NCBI GenBank assembly: GCA_002049825.1
Contig: MVCZ01000117.1
Coordinates: 1-7,186 of the forward strand
Source of the DNA: Candidatus Zhuqueibacterota bacterium 4484_188
GTDB taxonomy: Bacteria; Calditrichota; Calditrichia; RBG-13-44-9
Direction of reading: 5' to 3'
Length of the DNA stretch: 7,186 bases
This document shows positions 1 through 6,186 of the stretch, in pieces. How positions within the stretch are numbered: position 1 is the stretch's first letter; every line of letters begins with the position of its first letter. Position numbers and translations under genes: made by a program. Below the pieces are notes generated by a model. It was not told where the DNA came from. It searched no databases and saw nothing but the letters and a program-made list of their open reading frames with translations.

Positions 1-127
1 ATAAACCCGCTTAAAAAGCAGAGCAAAGATAAGAATCCTACATAATTAAATCAAGATGTTTTTGAAGCTTCCTGTGACATCTAATTGATTTGGAAAAGTT
101 CAGGTAAAAAAAATTTTGAAAAATGGG
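1..127. other. Intergenic stretch upstream of the trp leader
   Basis: No gene can be supported here. Reading frame 1 is open from the window edge to a TAA at 43-45, giving a lysine-rich 14-residue tail. This could be the 3' end of an upstream gene, but the stretch is too short to distinguish from chance. AGATGT (54-59) and ACATCT (77-82) can pair around the palindrome GAAGCTTC (64-71). No T-tract follows, so I do not call a terminator. Confidence 0.4.
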
Positions 128-158
128 TTGTATTTTTATGCCGTATCGGATATCTTTG
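128..158 (+). promoter_or_regulatory. Candidate Bacteroidota-type promoter of the trp leader
   Basis: TATCTTTG at 151-158 matches the TAnnTTTG -7 element described for Bacteroidota primary-sigma promoters. A TTG at 128-130 lies 20 bases upstream, within the usual spacing for the -33 element. The same bases also read as a poor sigma70-like pair (TTGTAT, 17 bases, TATCTT). Transcription would start near 165, giving a short 5' end before the leader ATG at 182. Position and spacing are seen directly; promoter activity is inferred. Confidence 0.45.
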
Positions 159-181
159 TCAAAATTTTAAGGGTTCGGTAA

Positions 182-250
182 ATGTTTCATTTCAAATTAC
201 AAAAAAATCTGTTCTGGTGGTGGCACCTTCATTGGCGGTGGGTAATTTGA
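182..250 (+). CDS. trpL: trp leader peptide, 22 aa with five Trp codons
   Basis: ATG at 182 is preceded by AAGGG (169-173) at 8-base spacing, a good Shine-Dalgarno site. The 22-residue peptide ends at TGA 248-250 and contains WWWHLHWRW: three consecutive Trp codons (215-223) and two more at 233-235 and 239-241. This density of a rare codon just upstream of a tryptophan synthase-like gene and an intrinsic terminator is the signature of a ribosome-mediated attenuation leader. The peptide itself should have no function; ribosome stalling on its Trp codons is the sensor. The last two Trp codons lie within the RNA segment (234-245) that can pair with the terminator's 5' arm, so coding and RNA-switch roles overlap. 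I recognise it by architecture, not by similarity to a particular trpL. Confidence 0.85.
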   Translation: MFHFKLQKNLFWWWHLHWRWVI

Positions 251-309
251 ATTTTCTGTGATAAACCGATTGGCGGTGGGTAATTTGAATTTTCTGTGAT
301 AAACCGATT
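231..309 (+). repeat. Two tandem copies of a 38-base unit in the leader
   Basis: A 38-base unit beginning ATTGGCGGTGGGTAATTTGA occurs at 231-268 and again, identical, at 269-306, followed by three bases of a third copy. The first copy overlaps the end of the leader peptide and supplies its last Trp codons and stop. The second lies entirely after the stop. Each carries GGCGGTGGGTAA, which is complementary to the terminator's 5' arm. The period is not a multiple of three, but the leader ORF closes within copy 1 and is unaffected. Perfect identity suggests a recent duplication or an assembly artefact. Confidence 0.9.
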
Positions 310-334
310 TCTATAAATATATTTACCCGCTGCT
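234..334 (+). promoter_or_regulatory. trp attenuator: antiterminator pairing region
   Basis: GGCGGTGGGTAA at 234-245 can pair with 323-334 over 12 continuous pairs, three of them G-U. The same segment in the second repeat (272-283) can form the same helix. Both helices consume the terminator's 5' arm (325-332), so antiterminator and terminator are mutually exclusive. For copy 1 the logic fits classical attenuation. A ribosome stalled at the WWW codons (215-223) leaves 234-245 free and transcription continues. A ribosome that reaches the stop at 248 covers it and the terminator forms. Pairing is seen directly; the regulatory outcome is inferred. Confidence 0.7.
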
Positions 335-355
335 TGAGTTCTCAGCGGGTTTTTT
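325..355 (+). terminator. Intrinsic terminator (attenuator) before trpB
   Basis: ACCCGCTG (325-332) pairs perfectly with CAGCGGGT (343-350) around a 10-base loop, followed at once by a run of six T (350-355). It ends 21 bases before the trpB start codon. Transcription must therefore read through it to express the gene, as expected of an attenuator. Confidence 0.9.
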
Positions 356-376
356 GTTTAATAAAAGGAGAATAAA

Positions 377-1672
377 ATGGAAAAGAAAATTATTTTAAGC
401 GAAAAACAAATGCCTGACTATTATTACAATATTGCAGCAGATTTACCCTATACCATGGAACCGCCTTTACATCCTGCGACAAAAAAACCGATTTCACCGA
501 CAGATTTGTTGCCGATTTTCCCTAAGTCGTTAATTGAGCAGGAAATGAGTTCCCAAAAAGAAATTCCCATTCCCGATCCTGTTCGCCAGGCGTATCAAAT
601 CTACCGCCCGACACCTCTGATTCGGGCAACTTATTTAGAGCAAGCGCTCAAAACGCCGGCAAAAATTTATTATAAATATGAGGGGGCATCTCCCACGGGA
701 AGTCATAAACCGAACACAGCCATTGCCCAGGCTTATTACAACAAAATGGAGGGAACGAAAAAATTGGTAACCGAAACCGGCGCCGGACAATGGGGCAGTT
801 CCCTGGCGTACGCCTGTTCTCTTTTTGATATGGAATGCACGGTTTATATGGTGCGGATCAGTTTTGAACAAAAGCCCTATCGTAAAACTATTATGAATCT
901 GTACGGTGCAGAGGTTTATCCTTCTCCGTCCGACCGGACACAGGCAGGGAGAAAAATTCTGGCGCAAGACCCGCAGTGTACCGGCAGCCTGGGAATTGCT
1001 ATCTCGGAAGCGATCGAAGAAGCTGTTCAGCGTGACGATACCAAATATTCCCTGGGCAGCGTGCTCAATCATGTTCTGCTTCATCAAACGGTAATCGGTC
1101 TGGAAGCCAAAAAGCAGATGGAATTAGCCGGGGACTATCCTGACGTCATTATCGGGTGTCATGGCGGCGGGAGTAATTTCTCCGGTCTGGCTTTTCCATT
1201 TCTCCGGGACAAGGAGAAAGCTGGAACTCATTGCCGCAGAGCCGAAAGCATGTCCTACCCTGACCGAAGGAAATTACGAATATGATTTTGGTGATACGGC
1301 AGGGATGACACCGCTTATGAAAATGTATACGCTGGGTCACGATTTTATTCCGCCGGCAATTCATGCCGGTGGATTGCGCTACCATGGCGCTGCACCGCTG
1401 GTAAGTGGGTTGCTAAGGAACAGTTTGATTTCCGCCCGTGCCTTCGATCAGTCCGAGATTTACCAGGGTGCTTTGCTCTTTGCGAAAACCGAGGGAATTA
1501 TTCCTGCTCCGGAATCGGGACACGCATTCAACAAGCTCGCCAGGCACGCGAAGAAGGAAAAGAAAAGGTGATCCTGTTTAATCTCTCTGGTCACGGTTTA
1601 TTAGACCTCGCCGCCTATGAGGCGCAACTTAACCATAAGTATGAGGAAACTACTGAAGGGGTTTCAGCATAA
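377..1672 (+). pseudogene. trpB: Tryptophan synthase beta-like protein (TrpB2), two frameshifts
   Basis: PLP enzyme expected to join indole (or a related acceptor) with L-serine to give L-tryptophan. The ATG has a strong AAAGGAG site (364-370). Visible features include the family's long N-terminal extension and the PLP lysine in GSHKPN (K111). TETGAGQWG (132-140) carries the catalytic Glu; the W in this motif is typical of TrpB2 rather than classical TrpB1. The phosphate-binding loop is GGGSN (263-267). The frame breaks near 1210-1221, after LAFPFLRDKEK. Coding continues in the next frame from LELIAAEP through GDTAG, IHAGGLRYHG and PAPESGHA. It breaks again near 1526, where one missing A would restore HAIQQARQAREEGKEKVILFN. 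The tail, containing NLSGHG, ends at TAA 1670-1672. The two shifts cancel, and the overall length of about 431 codons is normal. No trpA or other trp gene is present, and a hairpin follows, so it appears monocistronic. The lesions could be recent mutations or sequence errors; homology is certain, functionality is not. Confidence 0.85.
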
Positions 1673-1692
1673 TTCTCTCCGAAATTAATTTT

Positions 1693-1732
1693 GAGATGAG
1701 TGGGGAAATTCAATCCTCATTCATCTCACTTT
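1693..1732 (+). terminator. Long hairpin terminator after trpB
   Basis: Bases 1693-1706 pair with 1714-1727 over 14 continuous pairs (two G-U) around a 7-base loop, and T1692-A1728 can extend it. It starts 20 bases after the trpB stop. The tail is only weakly T-rich (ACTTTATT), so release efficiency is uncertain. Position and stem length fit an end-of-unit terminator. The open frame across 1700-1894 looks non-coding and is not annotated. Confidence 0.6.
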
Positions 1733-1786
1733 ATTCCGGAATATTTCTCGCCAAATCGACATCTGTCAATTAAATTGGGAGCAACC

Positions 1787-1831
1787 GGCAATTTGTATTT
1801 CGGGGAAATACAGCTTGCTATAAAAATTGCC
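1787..1831 (+). other. Nested hairpin in the rlmD upstream region
   Basis: An outer 8-bp stem (GGCAATTT 1787-1794 with AAATTGCC 1824-1831) encloses an inner 8-bp stem (TGTATTTC 1794-1801 with GAAATACA 1805-1812) with a GGG loop. T1794 is shared by the two stems, so they stack nearly continuously on one side, with an 11-base bulge (1813-1823) on the other. No T-tract follows. TATAAA at 1819-1824 lies in the bulge and could instead be a -10 element. The rest of 1733-1890 holds nothing else I can identify. Confidence 0.3.
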
Positions 1832-1890
1832 GCAACTGTTCTGCATTTTTTATTGATTCATTCCCGCTTGCTTTGTAATTTCATAAAAAA

Positions 1891-3084
1891 ATGAAAATGA
1901 GGAAAAAACAGCAGTTAGAAATTACTATTGATAAGCTGGCATTCGGCGGCAAGGGAATTGGTCATTCCCAGGGAAAGATTATTTTTGTTGATCGTGTTAT
2001 TCCCGGAGACCGTGTGCTGGTGCGGATTCGCCGGGTAAAGAGAAATTACCTCGAAGCACGGGTTTTAAAACTACTTGAACCGTCACCATTGCGAAAAAAA
2101 GCTCCCTGTGAACATTTTGGCAGTTGCGGCGGCTGTAAGTGGCAAAACCTGGATTATGCGCAACAATTGTCCTTCAAAAGGGAACAGGTTGTTGAAAGCT
2201 TGCAACATATTGGTTTGCTGGATGGTTATCCTCCGAAGAATTGTCTGATCCTGCCAATATAAAAGACTTTGCGATTGGCTTGCATGTGCCTGGTGCGTTC
2301 GACCGCGTAATGCAAATCGATACCTGCTGGCTGCAGGATGAAGTGATGAACGAGATATTGAATTTTTCGCAGGAGTATTTTCGCCGGAGCGCCGGCGGAA
2401 CAAGAACTCCGCCAGTATACCGAATTGTTAACTCAAAAAATTCCCGGTATTGTCAGTGTTATAAATACGGTGAATCCGCGTGTTGCGCAAATTGCTTTCG
2501 GGGAAGACGAAAGATTACTCTTTGGCGAAAAAGCCCTGAAAGAAAAATTAGGTCATTTTGGTTTCGAAATATCCGCCAATTCCTTTTTCCAGACAAACCC
2601 ATTGCAGGCACTGAATCTGTTTCAAACCGTGCAGGAGTATGTAGAAGACGGATCCAAATTAATTTGGGATCTTTACTCCGGAACCGGAACCATCGGACTC
2701 TTTCTCTCCGAAAAAGCTAAACGGGTGGTCGGTTTCGAACTGGTCGACCGGGCAGTACAAGATGCCTATCGGAATTGCCGGAAAAACGGGGTGAGTAATT
2801 GCGAGTTTGTTTCGGGAGATATCAGGACAAATCTATCGGAAATACGGGAGAAGCCGGATGTCATTGTGTGCGACCCTCCGCGTTCAGGTATGCATCCCGA
2901 TGTGGTGAAGATGATTCTGCAGACAAATACGCAAACCATCGTATACGTTTCGTGTAATCCGACAACCATGGCGCGGGACCTAAAAATATTAGCCGGGGAA
3001 TACCGGTTGGTAAAGGTTCAACCGGTGGATATGTTTCCCCATACCTATCACATTGAAACAGTAGCAAAATTAGAGCGAACATGA
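1891..3084 (+). pseudogene. rlmD: 23S rRNA (uracil-5-)-methyltransferase, RlmD/RumA type, two internal gaps
   Basis: SAM-dependent m5U methyltransferase of the RumA/RlmD/TrmA family, expected to modify a 23S rRNA uridine. The ATG at 1891 (alternative at 1897) has no Shine-Dalgarno site. The first 116 or so codons contain a TRAM domain and the iron-sulfur cysteines of CEHFGSCGGC. The frame breaks near 2241 and resumes at SDPANIKDFAIGLHVPG; the conserved YRNK..EF segment expected between is absent. A second break near 2385 follows QEYF and resumes at AEQELRQYTELL. The usual PAY...H.G...LV.R segment is missing there. The catalytic half is intact from there: SFFQTNP, SAM-binding DLYSGTGTIGL, DPPRSGMH, the catalytic Cys in YVSCNP and the Glu in HIE near the C-terminus. 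The gene spans 398 codons against roughly 450-470 for the family, so around 60 residues are lost in total (estimate). It overlaps the next gene by four bases. Most likely a recent pseudogene or an assembly defect. Confidence 0.85.
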
Positions 3085-3623
3085 GAAGGTTGACTTTTGA
3101 AGAAATCTCTGCCCGGAGAATTGCCCCGGAAAATATGAAATCGGTAGAACGGTTTCCCATTTATGCATTGTTGGACAATGTGAGAAGCCTGTATAATGTT
3201 GGGTCTATTTTCCGAACTTCTGATGGGGTTCGGCTTAAAAAATTGTTTTTAACCGGGATTACCGGCTACCCGCCGCGGCGGGAAATTGACAAGACCGCGC
3301 TGGGAGCGGTAGACACCGTCCCCTGGGAGTATGAAAGTGACCCGCTTCCGGTAATAAAAAAGCTCAAACAGCAGGGCGTTAAAATTGTCGTCCTGGAACA
3401 CACTTCGCTGAGCAAGCCTTTCCACGCTGTGAATTATGAGTTCCCCGCTTGCCTAATAGTTGGCAATGAGGTGTTTGGCGTGCGGGACGATATTCTCGAT
3501 CAGGCTGATCTTAGTGTTGAGATACCAATGTTTGGAAGTAAGCAATCATTAAATGTCACCATTGCTTATGGAATAGCAATTTATGAAATATTATTTCAAT
3601 TTTTTAATTTTTCGGGAAAATAA
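3081..3623 (+). CDS. TrmH/SpoU-family RNA 2'-O-methyltransferase
   Basis: SAM-dependent ribose 2'-O-methyltransferase with the SPOUT trefoil-knot fold, acting on tRNA or rRNA. All three SpoU motifs are present in the 180-residue protein. Motif 1 is DNVRSLYNVGSIFRTSD (32-48), with the conserved Asn and Arg. Motif 2 is LIVGNEVFGV (125-134). Motif 3 is IPMFGSKQSLNVTIAYG (148-164), which forms the SAM-binding knot. It is short because it lacks the N-terminal L30e-like RNA-binding domain of RlmB-type members; the first 25 residues are only a short extension. The ATG at 3081 overlaps the upstream methyltransferase stop as ATGA, suggesting translational coupling within an RNA-modification operon. 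If the upstream frame is broken in the cell, coupling would be weakened. The exact target (tRNA position or rRNA site) cannot be told from sequence. Confidence 0.9.
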   Translation: MRRLTFEEISARRIAPENMKSVERFPIYALLDNVRSLYNVGSIFRTSDGVRLKKLFLTGITGYPPRREIDKTALGAVDTVPWEYESDPLPVIKKLKQQGVKIVVLEHTSLSKPFHAVNYEFPACLIVGNEVFGVRDDILDQADLSVEIPMFGSKQSLNVTIAYGIAIYEILFQFFNFSGK

Positions 3624-3650
3624 CCCGAAAATAAATAAGACGGAAAAAAA

Positions 3651-5015
3651 TTGCTTCGTAAACAAATAAAGTATATATTTTTAGAGAAACACTCTACCCC
3701 CAGCGCGATTTTTATTGGGTATGAATGGCTGCACCTCATGATAGATGATTTGCGCTTTATGAGGGAGTACCCCACACTCATTTATGGTGAACAGATTGAT
3801 TCAGCGGATCGGATTCGGCTTTATCAAAGGGGCGCGGTGCAGGTAATTGATTTGCGAGACGGAGAAGAAAAAGTTCTTTTTCAAATTTTCGAAATGCTCC
3901 GGTACCGGCAAAATGAATTAAAAAACCGAATTATCAAACATGTGACCAAAGGAAGTGTAGAAAATATTGACCTCAAAGAACTTCTACTAAAAAGTATAGT
4001 GGAAGGGAAAAACTTAATTATAAAAATTCATGATGAGGATTGGCTGGCGAAAATACGGCTTTTTCAGGGACAAATTGTGGAGGCGGTATCTCCCGGGAAA
4101 CAAGGTGTGGAGGCAATTCTTGATGTACTCTGGCGGCAAAATGGTAAATTCCGAATGCGGTCATATCAAAAAAGTCAGGAGGTGTGCACGATAGGAGCAT
4201 CCACATTTGCGCTCCTGGCCGAGGCGGAATTGGAATCGCAGGAATTAAAAAAGTTCTTGGCGAAGTTTGGAAACAACTATCCGATATTGGAAATAGCGAA
4301 TCATAAGAATGAAAACTCAATTGAAACCAACGAGCAACGGCTTTTTCAGTTAATCGAAAAACAAAAAAATTTCCGTAGCGTAATTGCCCAAAGCCCGTTC
4401 GGGTTGTTGTTTACTATCAGGTTAACGGATAGTCTTCTTGAACGTAAGCTGCTAATGGTCAGTGAGAAGGAGCGCACGGCGGAGGGGTTTTCCGACGAAG
4501 ATATTCATTATATTAAAAATCATCTTTTTAGCTCCGGCATGAAAGAAGGACGATTGCTTCTGTTCGCTTTTCCCGGACCGGAAAAATCTCAGCTCATTCA
4601 AACATTGGCAGCGGTGCAAAATACGCAGGTAAAAACCGTTGAGTCGGTTGATCTGACCCAGGTTCAACTTGCTTCGGATTTGCGATTACATGTCATTGGG
4701 ATTTCTATTGATGCTCATTTTCAGAAGATCATGCAAAAACTTGCCGGGAATATGTTGGCTTCTGTTTTTATCATCGACGCACAAAAAACCGATAAATATG
4801 AATATTTGAAATATTTGATATATCAATTTCTGACCACTTATTCGGTGCCGGTTGTGTTCGCGGTGATTCATATACCGGAAGATTCTACCACTTTCATGCG
4901 GGAGATCAAGACGAAACTTGAAATTCCAAAGGAACTTGAATTAATGCCACTTGATGTAAATGATTTCGCATCGATTCGGGAATTGTTTTATCATTTGAAA
5001 AATTACTTTCCGTAA
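3651..5015 (+). CDS. PATAN (DUF4388) protein with partial receiver and degenerate Ras-like domain
   Basis: Predicted cytoplasmic signalling scaffold of 454 aa from a TTG start. A stop in the same frame at 3636 leaves no earlier start; the next ATG is at 3738. There is no strong ribosome site. Residues about 18-90 resemble only the second half of a response-regulator receiver (YPTLIYGE, then YQRGAVQVIDL), without a phospho-acceptor Asp. Residues about 100-172 match the PATAN/DUF4388 pattern (NIDLKELLLKSI ... RLFQGQIVEA ... GKFRMRS). Residues about 300-450 follow the MglA/COG2229 Ras-like fold: strand LLLFAF, a degraded P-loop PGPEKSQLIQTL (308-319), LHVIGISIDAHFQKIMQKL where the PGQ switch motif should lie, then ASVFIIDA. 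AVIHIPED stands in place of NKxD. Nucleotide binding therefore looks weak or lost. It begins 27 bases after the methyltransferase gene and heads a three-gene run. Domain calls rest on pattern reading; no precise family name is available. Confidence 0.8.
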   Translation: MLRKQIKYIFLEKHSTPSAIFIGYEWLHLMIDDLRFMREYPTLIYGEQIDSADRIRLYQRGAVQVIDLRDGEEKVLFQIFEMLRYRQNELKNRIIKHVTKGSVENIDLKELLLKSIVEGKNLIIKIHDEDWLAKIRLFQGQIVEAVSPGKQGVEAILDVLWRQNGKFRMRSYQKSQEVCTIGASTFALLAEAELESQELKKFLAKFGNNYPILEIANHKNENSIETNEQRLFQLIEKQKNFRSVIAQSPFGLLFTIRLTDSLLERKLLMVSEKERTAEGFSDEDIHYIKNHLFSSGMKEGRLLLFAFPGPEKSQLIQTLAAVQNTQVKTVESVDLTQVQLASDLRLHVIGISIDAHFQKIMQKLAGNMLASVFIIDAQKTDKYEYLKYLIYQFLTTYSVPVVFAVIHIPEDSTTFMREIKTKLEIPKELELMPLDVNDFASIRELFYHLKNYFP

Positions 5016-5026
5016 AAAACCACTTG

Positions 5027-6184
5027 ATGGAACGACTCGTTATGCTTGATATTTTAGTGTATCTGTTGGACAATCAATACGAAGAAGAAATTGTACATGC
5101 GTTGAAAGGAAAAAAGTATATCTACCATCGGGCGGATGCGCTGACTGATGTTATACGGATTTGTAAAGAAGATTTTATTGATATGCTTATTATCTGGCCG
5201 ACAGATGCTTTATCGCTGGAAAAACTGTTCACCACACTCAGGAAAAACAACCTGGATTATCTACCTGTTATTGCAGTGGTGAAAAAAGGACAAGACCTGG
5301 TTCCGGTTCTCGATAAACCAATAGCAAACCTCATCCAAATTCCACTATCGAAAATTGAATTTTTTCTTCAGCTCAATCAGATTGCTGATTCCGTTCAGGA
5401 AACAAGTGTAGGTATCGGGGGGCAACAGTGGCAGGGAAACCTGGAAGAATTTAATTTGATTGATCTGATTCAAATGGTGGAAACAAGCCATAAAGATGCC
5501 GATTTGGAAATATCCTATCAAGGGCAAACCGCACATGTTTATTTCCGCCGGGGGAAAGTAATTAAAGCCAAATTGAGAGATTTAGAAAGTCTGGCGACGT
5601 TATTCAAATTACTCGGGTTAAAGAAAGGGGAATTTACCGTTCGCTTTACCCGGGTAGACTTTCCGGACAGCCTGGATATGAACCATAATGAGCTACTGAT
5701 AGAACTGTTTCAGAATCTAAAGGCACAAGATGAGTATCTCCGATTGATTCCTGACTCTTGTAATGAATTTGCTGCTTCATCATCTCCGGACAAAAAGGAA
5801 ATGAATGATTTAAAGCTCTACCTTCTCGGGCAATGTAAAAGTTCCAAAACACTGTTTGATCTGATATTTGCTTCTGATGCTGATAATTTGGATTTACTAA
5901 AAAATATGAATGAACTCATTCGGGATGGCTACCTCGTCCCATACAAGGAGCAGGAAAAACAAGAAAAAAAGATAGTCCAAAAAGGAGGAATTAATCGGTT
6001 GTTTCATTCGATTTCACAGCTTTTTGGAAAGAAAGAAGTTCCGAAACCTGAACCCCTTCCGGGAGATAATCAATCTGAAGTTGAAAAATTAGGTGATAAT
6101 ACCAGAGGAGAACTAATTTATCAAACGATGCCGATTTCGGAGGAAGATGGGAAAAAAATTCGGAAGTTTCTGGAGACTCTCTAA
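5027..6184 (+). CDS. Pseudo-receiver + PATAN (DUF4388) protein with winged-helix-like C-terminal region
   Basis: Predicted cytoplasmic regulator of 385 aa. ATG 5027 is chosen 11 bases after the previous stop. TTG 5024 and ATG 5042 are possible; the first beta strand (MLDILVYLLD) begins exactly at 5042. Residues about 7-120 have the alternating strand/helix pattern of a receiver, but the strand that should end in the phospho-acceptor Asp reads DMLIIWPTD, with Trp in its place. It is probably not phosphorylated. Residues about 135-208 are a clear PATAN/DUF4388 domain (WQGNLEEFNLIDLIQMVE ... YFRRGKVIKAK ... GEFTVRFT), thought to mediate protein interactions. Residues about 256-306 resemble a small helical winged-helix-like module (KTLFDLIFASDADNLDLLKNMNELIRDGYLVPY). 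A charged, proline-containing linker (about 307-365) leads to a short conserved-looking tail. Closely linked to both neighbours, so probably one complex or pathway. Confidence 0.82.
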   Translation: MERLVMLDILVYLLDNQYEEEIVHALKGKKYIYHRADALTDVIRICKEDFIDMLIIWPTDALSLEKLFTTLRKNNLDYLPVIAVVKKGQDLVPVLDKPIANLIQIPLSKIEFFLQLNQIADSVQETSVGIGGQQWQGNLEEFNLIDLIQMVETSHKDADLEISYQGQTAHVYFRRGKVIKAKLRDLESLATLFKLLGLKKGEFTVRFTRVDFPDSLDMNHNELLIELFQNLKAQDEYLRLIPDSCNEFAASSSPDKKEMNDLKLYLLGQCKSSKTLFDLIFASDADNLDLLKNMNELIRDGYLVPYKEQEKQEKKIVQKGGINRLFHSISQLFGKKEVPKPEPLPGDNQSEVEKLGDNTRGELIYQTMPISEEDGKKIRKFLETL

Positions 6185-6186
6185 CG

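Noticed and set aside
21..33. GAGCAAAGATAAG resembling part of the tRNA-gap inverted repeat (6821-6833)
   Set aside because: Twelve of 13 bases match, but the similarity does not extend and the sequence is AT-rich. Too short to call another copy of the element.
1200..1290. Programmed frameshifting in trpB
   Set aside because: No slippery heptamer with a downstream structure is evident, the family is not known for recoding, and a second shift plus the rlmD lesions nearby favour mutation or error.
1700..1894. 64-codon open frame between trpB and rlmD
   Set aside because: It begins inside the terminator hairpin, runs across palindromes and has no recognisable protein features. It looks like a chance frame in non-coding DNA.
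2425..3084. Catalytic half of the RlmD-type protein as an independent gene
   Set aside because: The only start is an internal TTG without a ribosome site. Family sequence continues upstream in the same frame (AEQELRQYTELL), showing it is the remainder of one broken gene.
3609..3631. 8-bp hairpin TTTTCGGG/CCCGAAAA over the TrmH-family stop codon
   Set aside because: No T-tract follows on either strand, and the downstream gene is only 27 bases away, so a terminator call is not supported.
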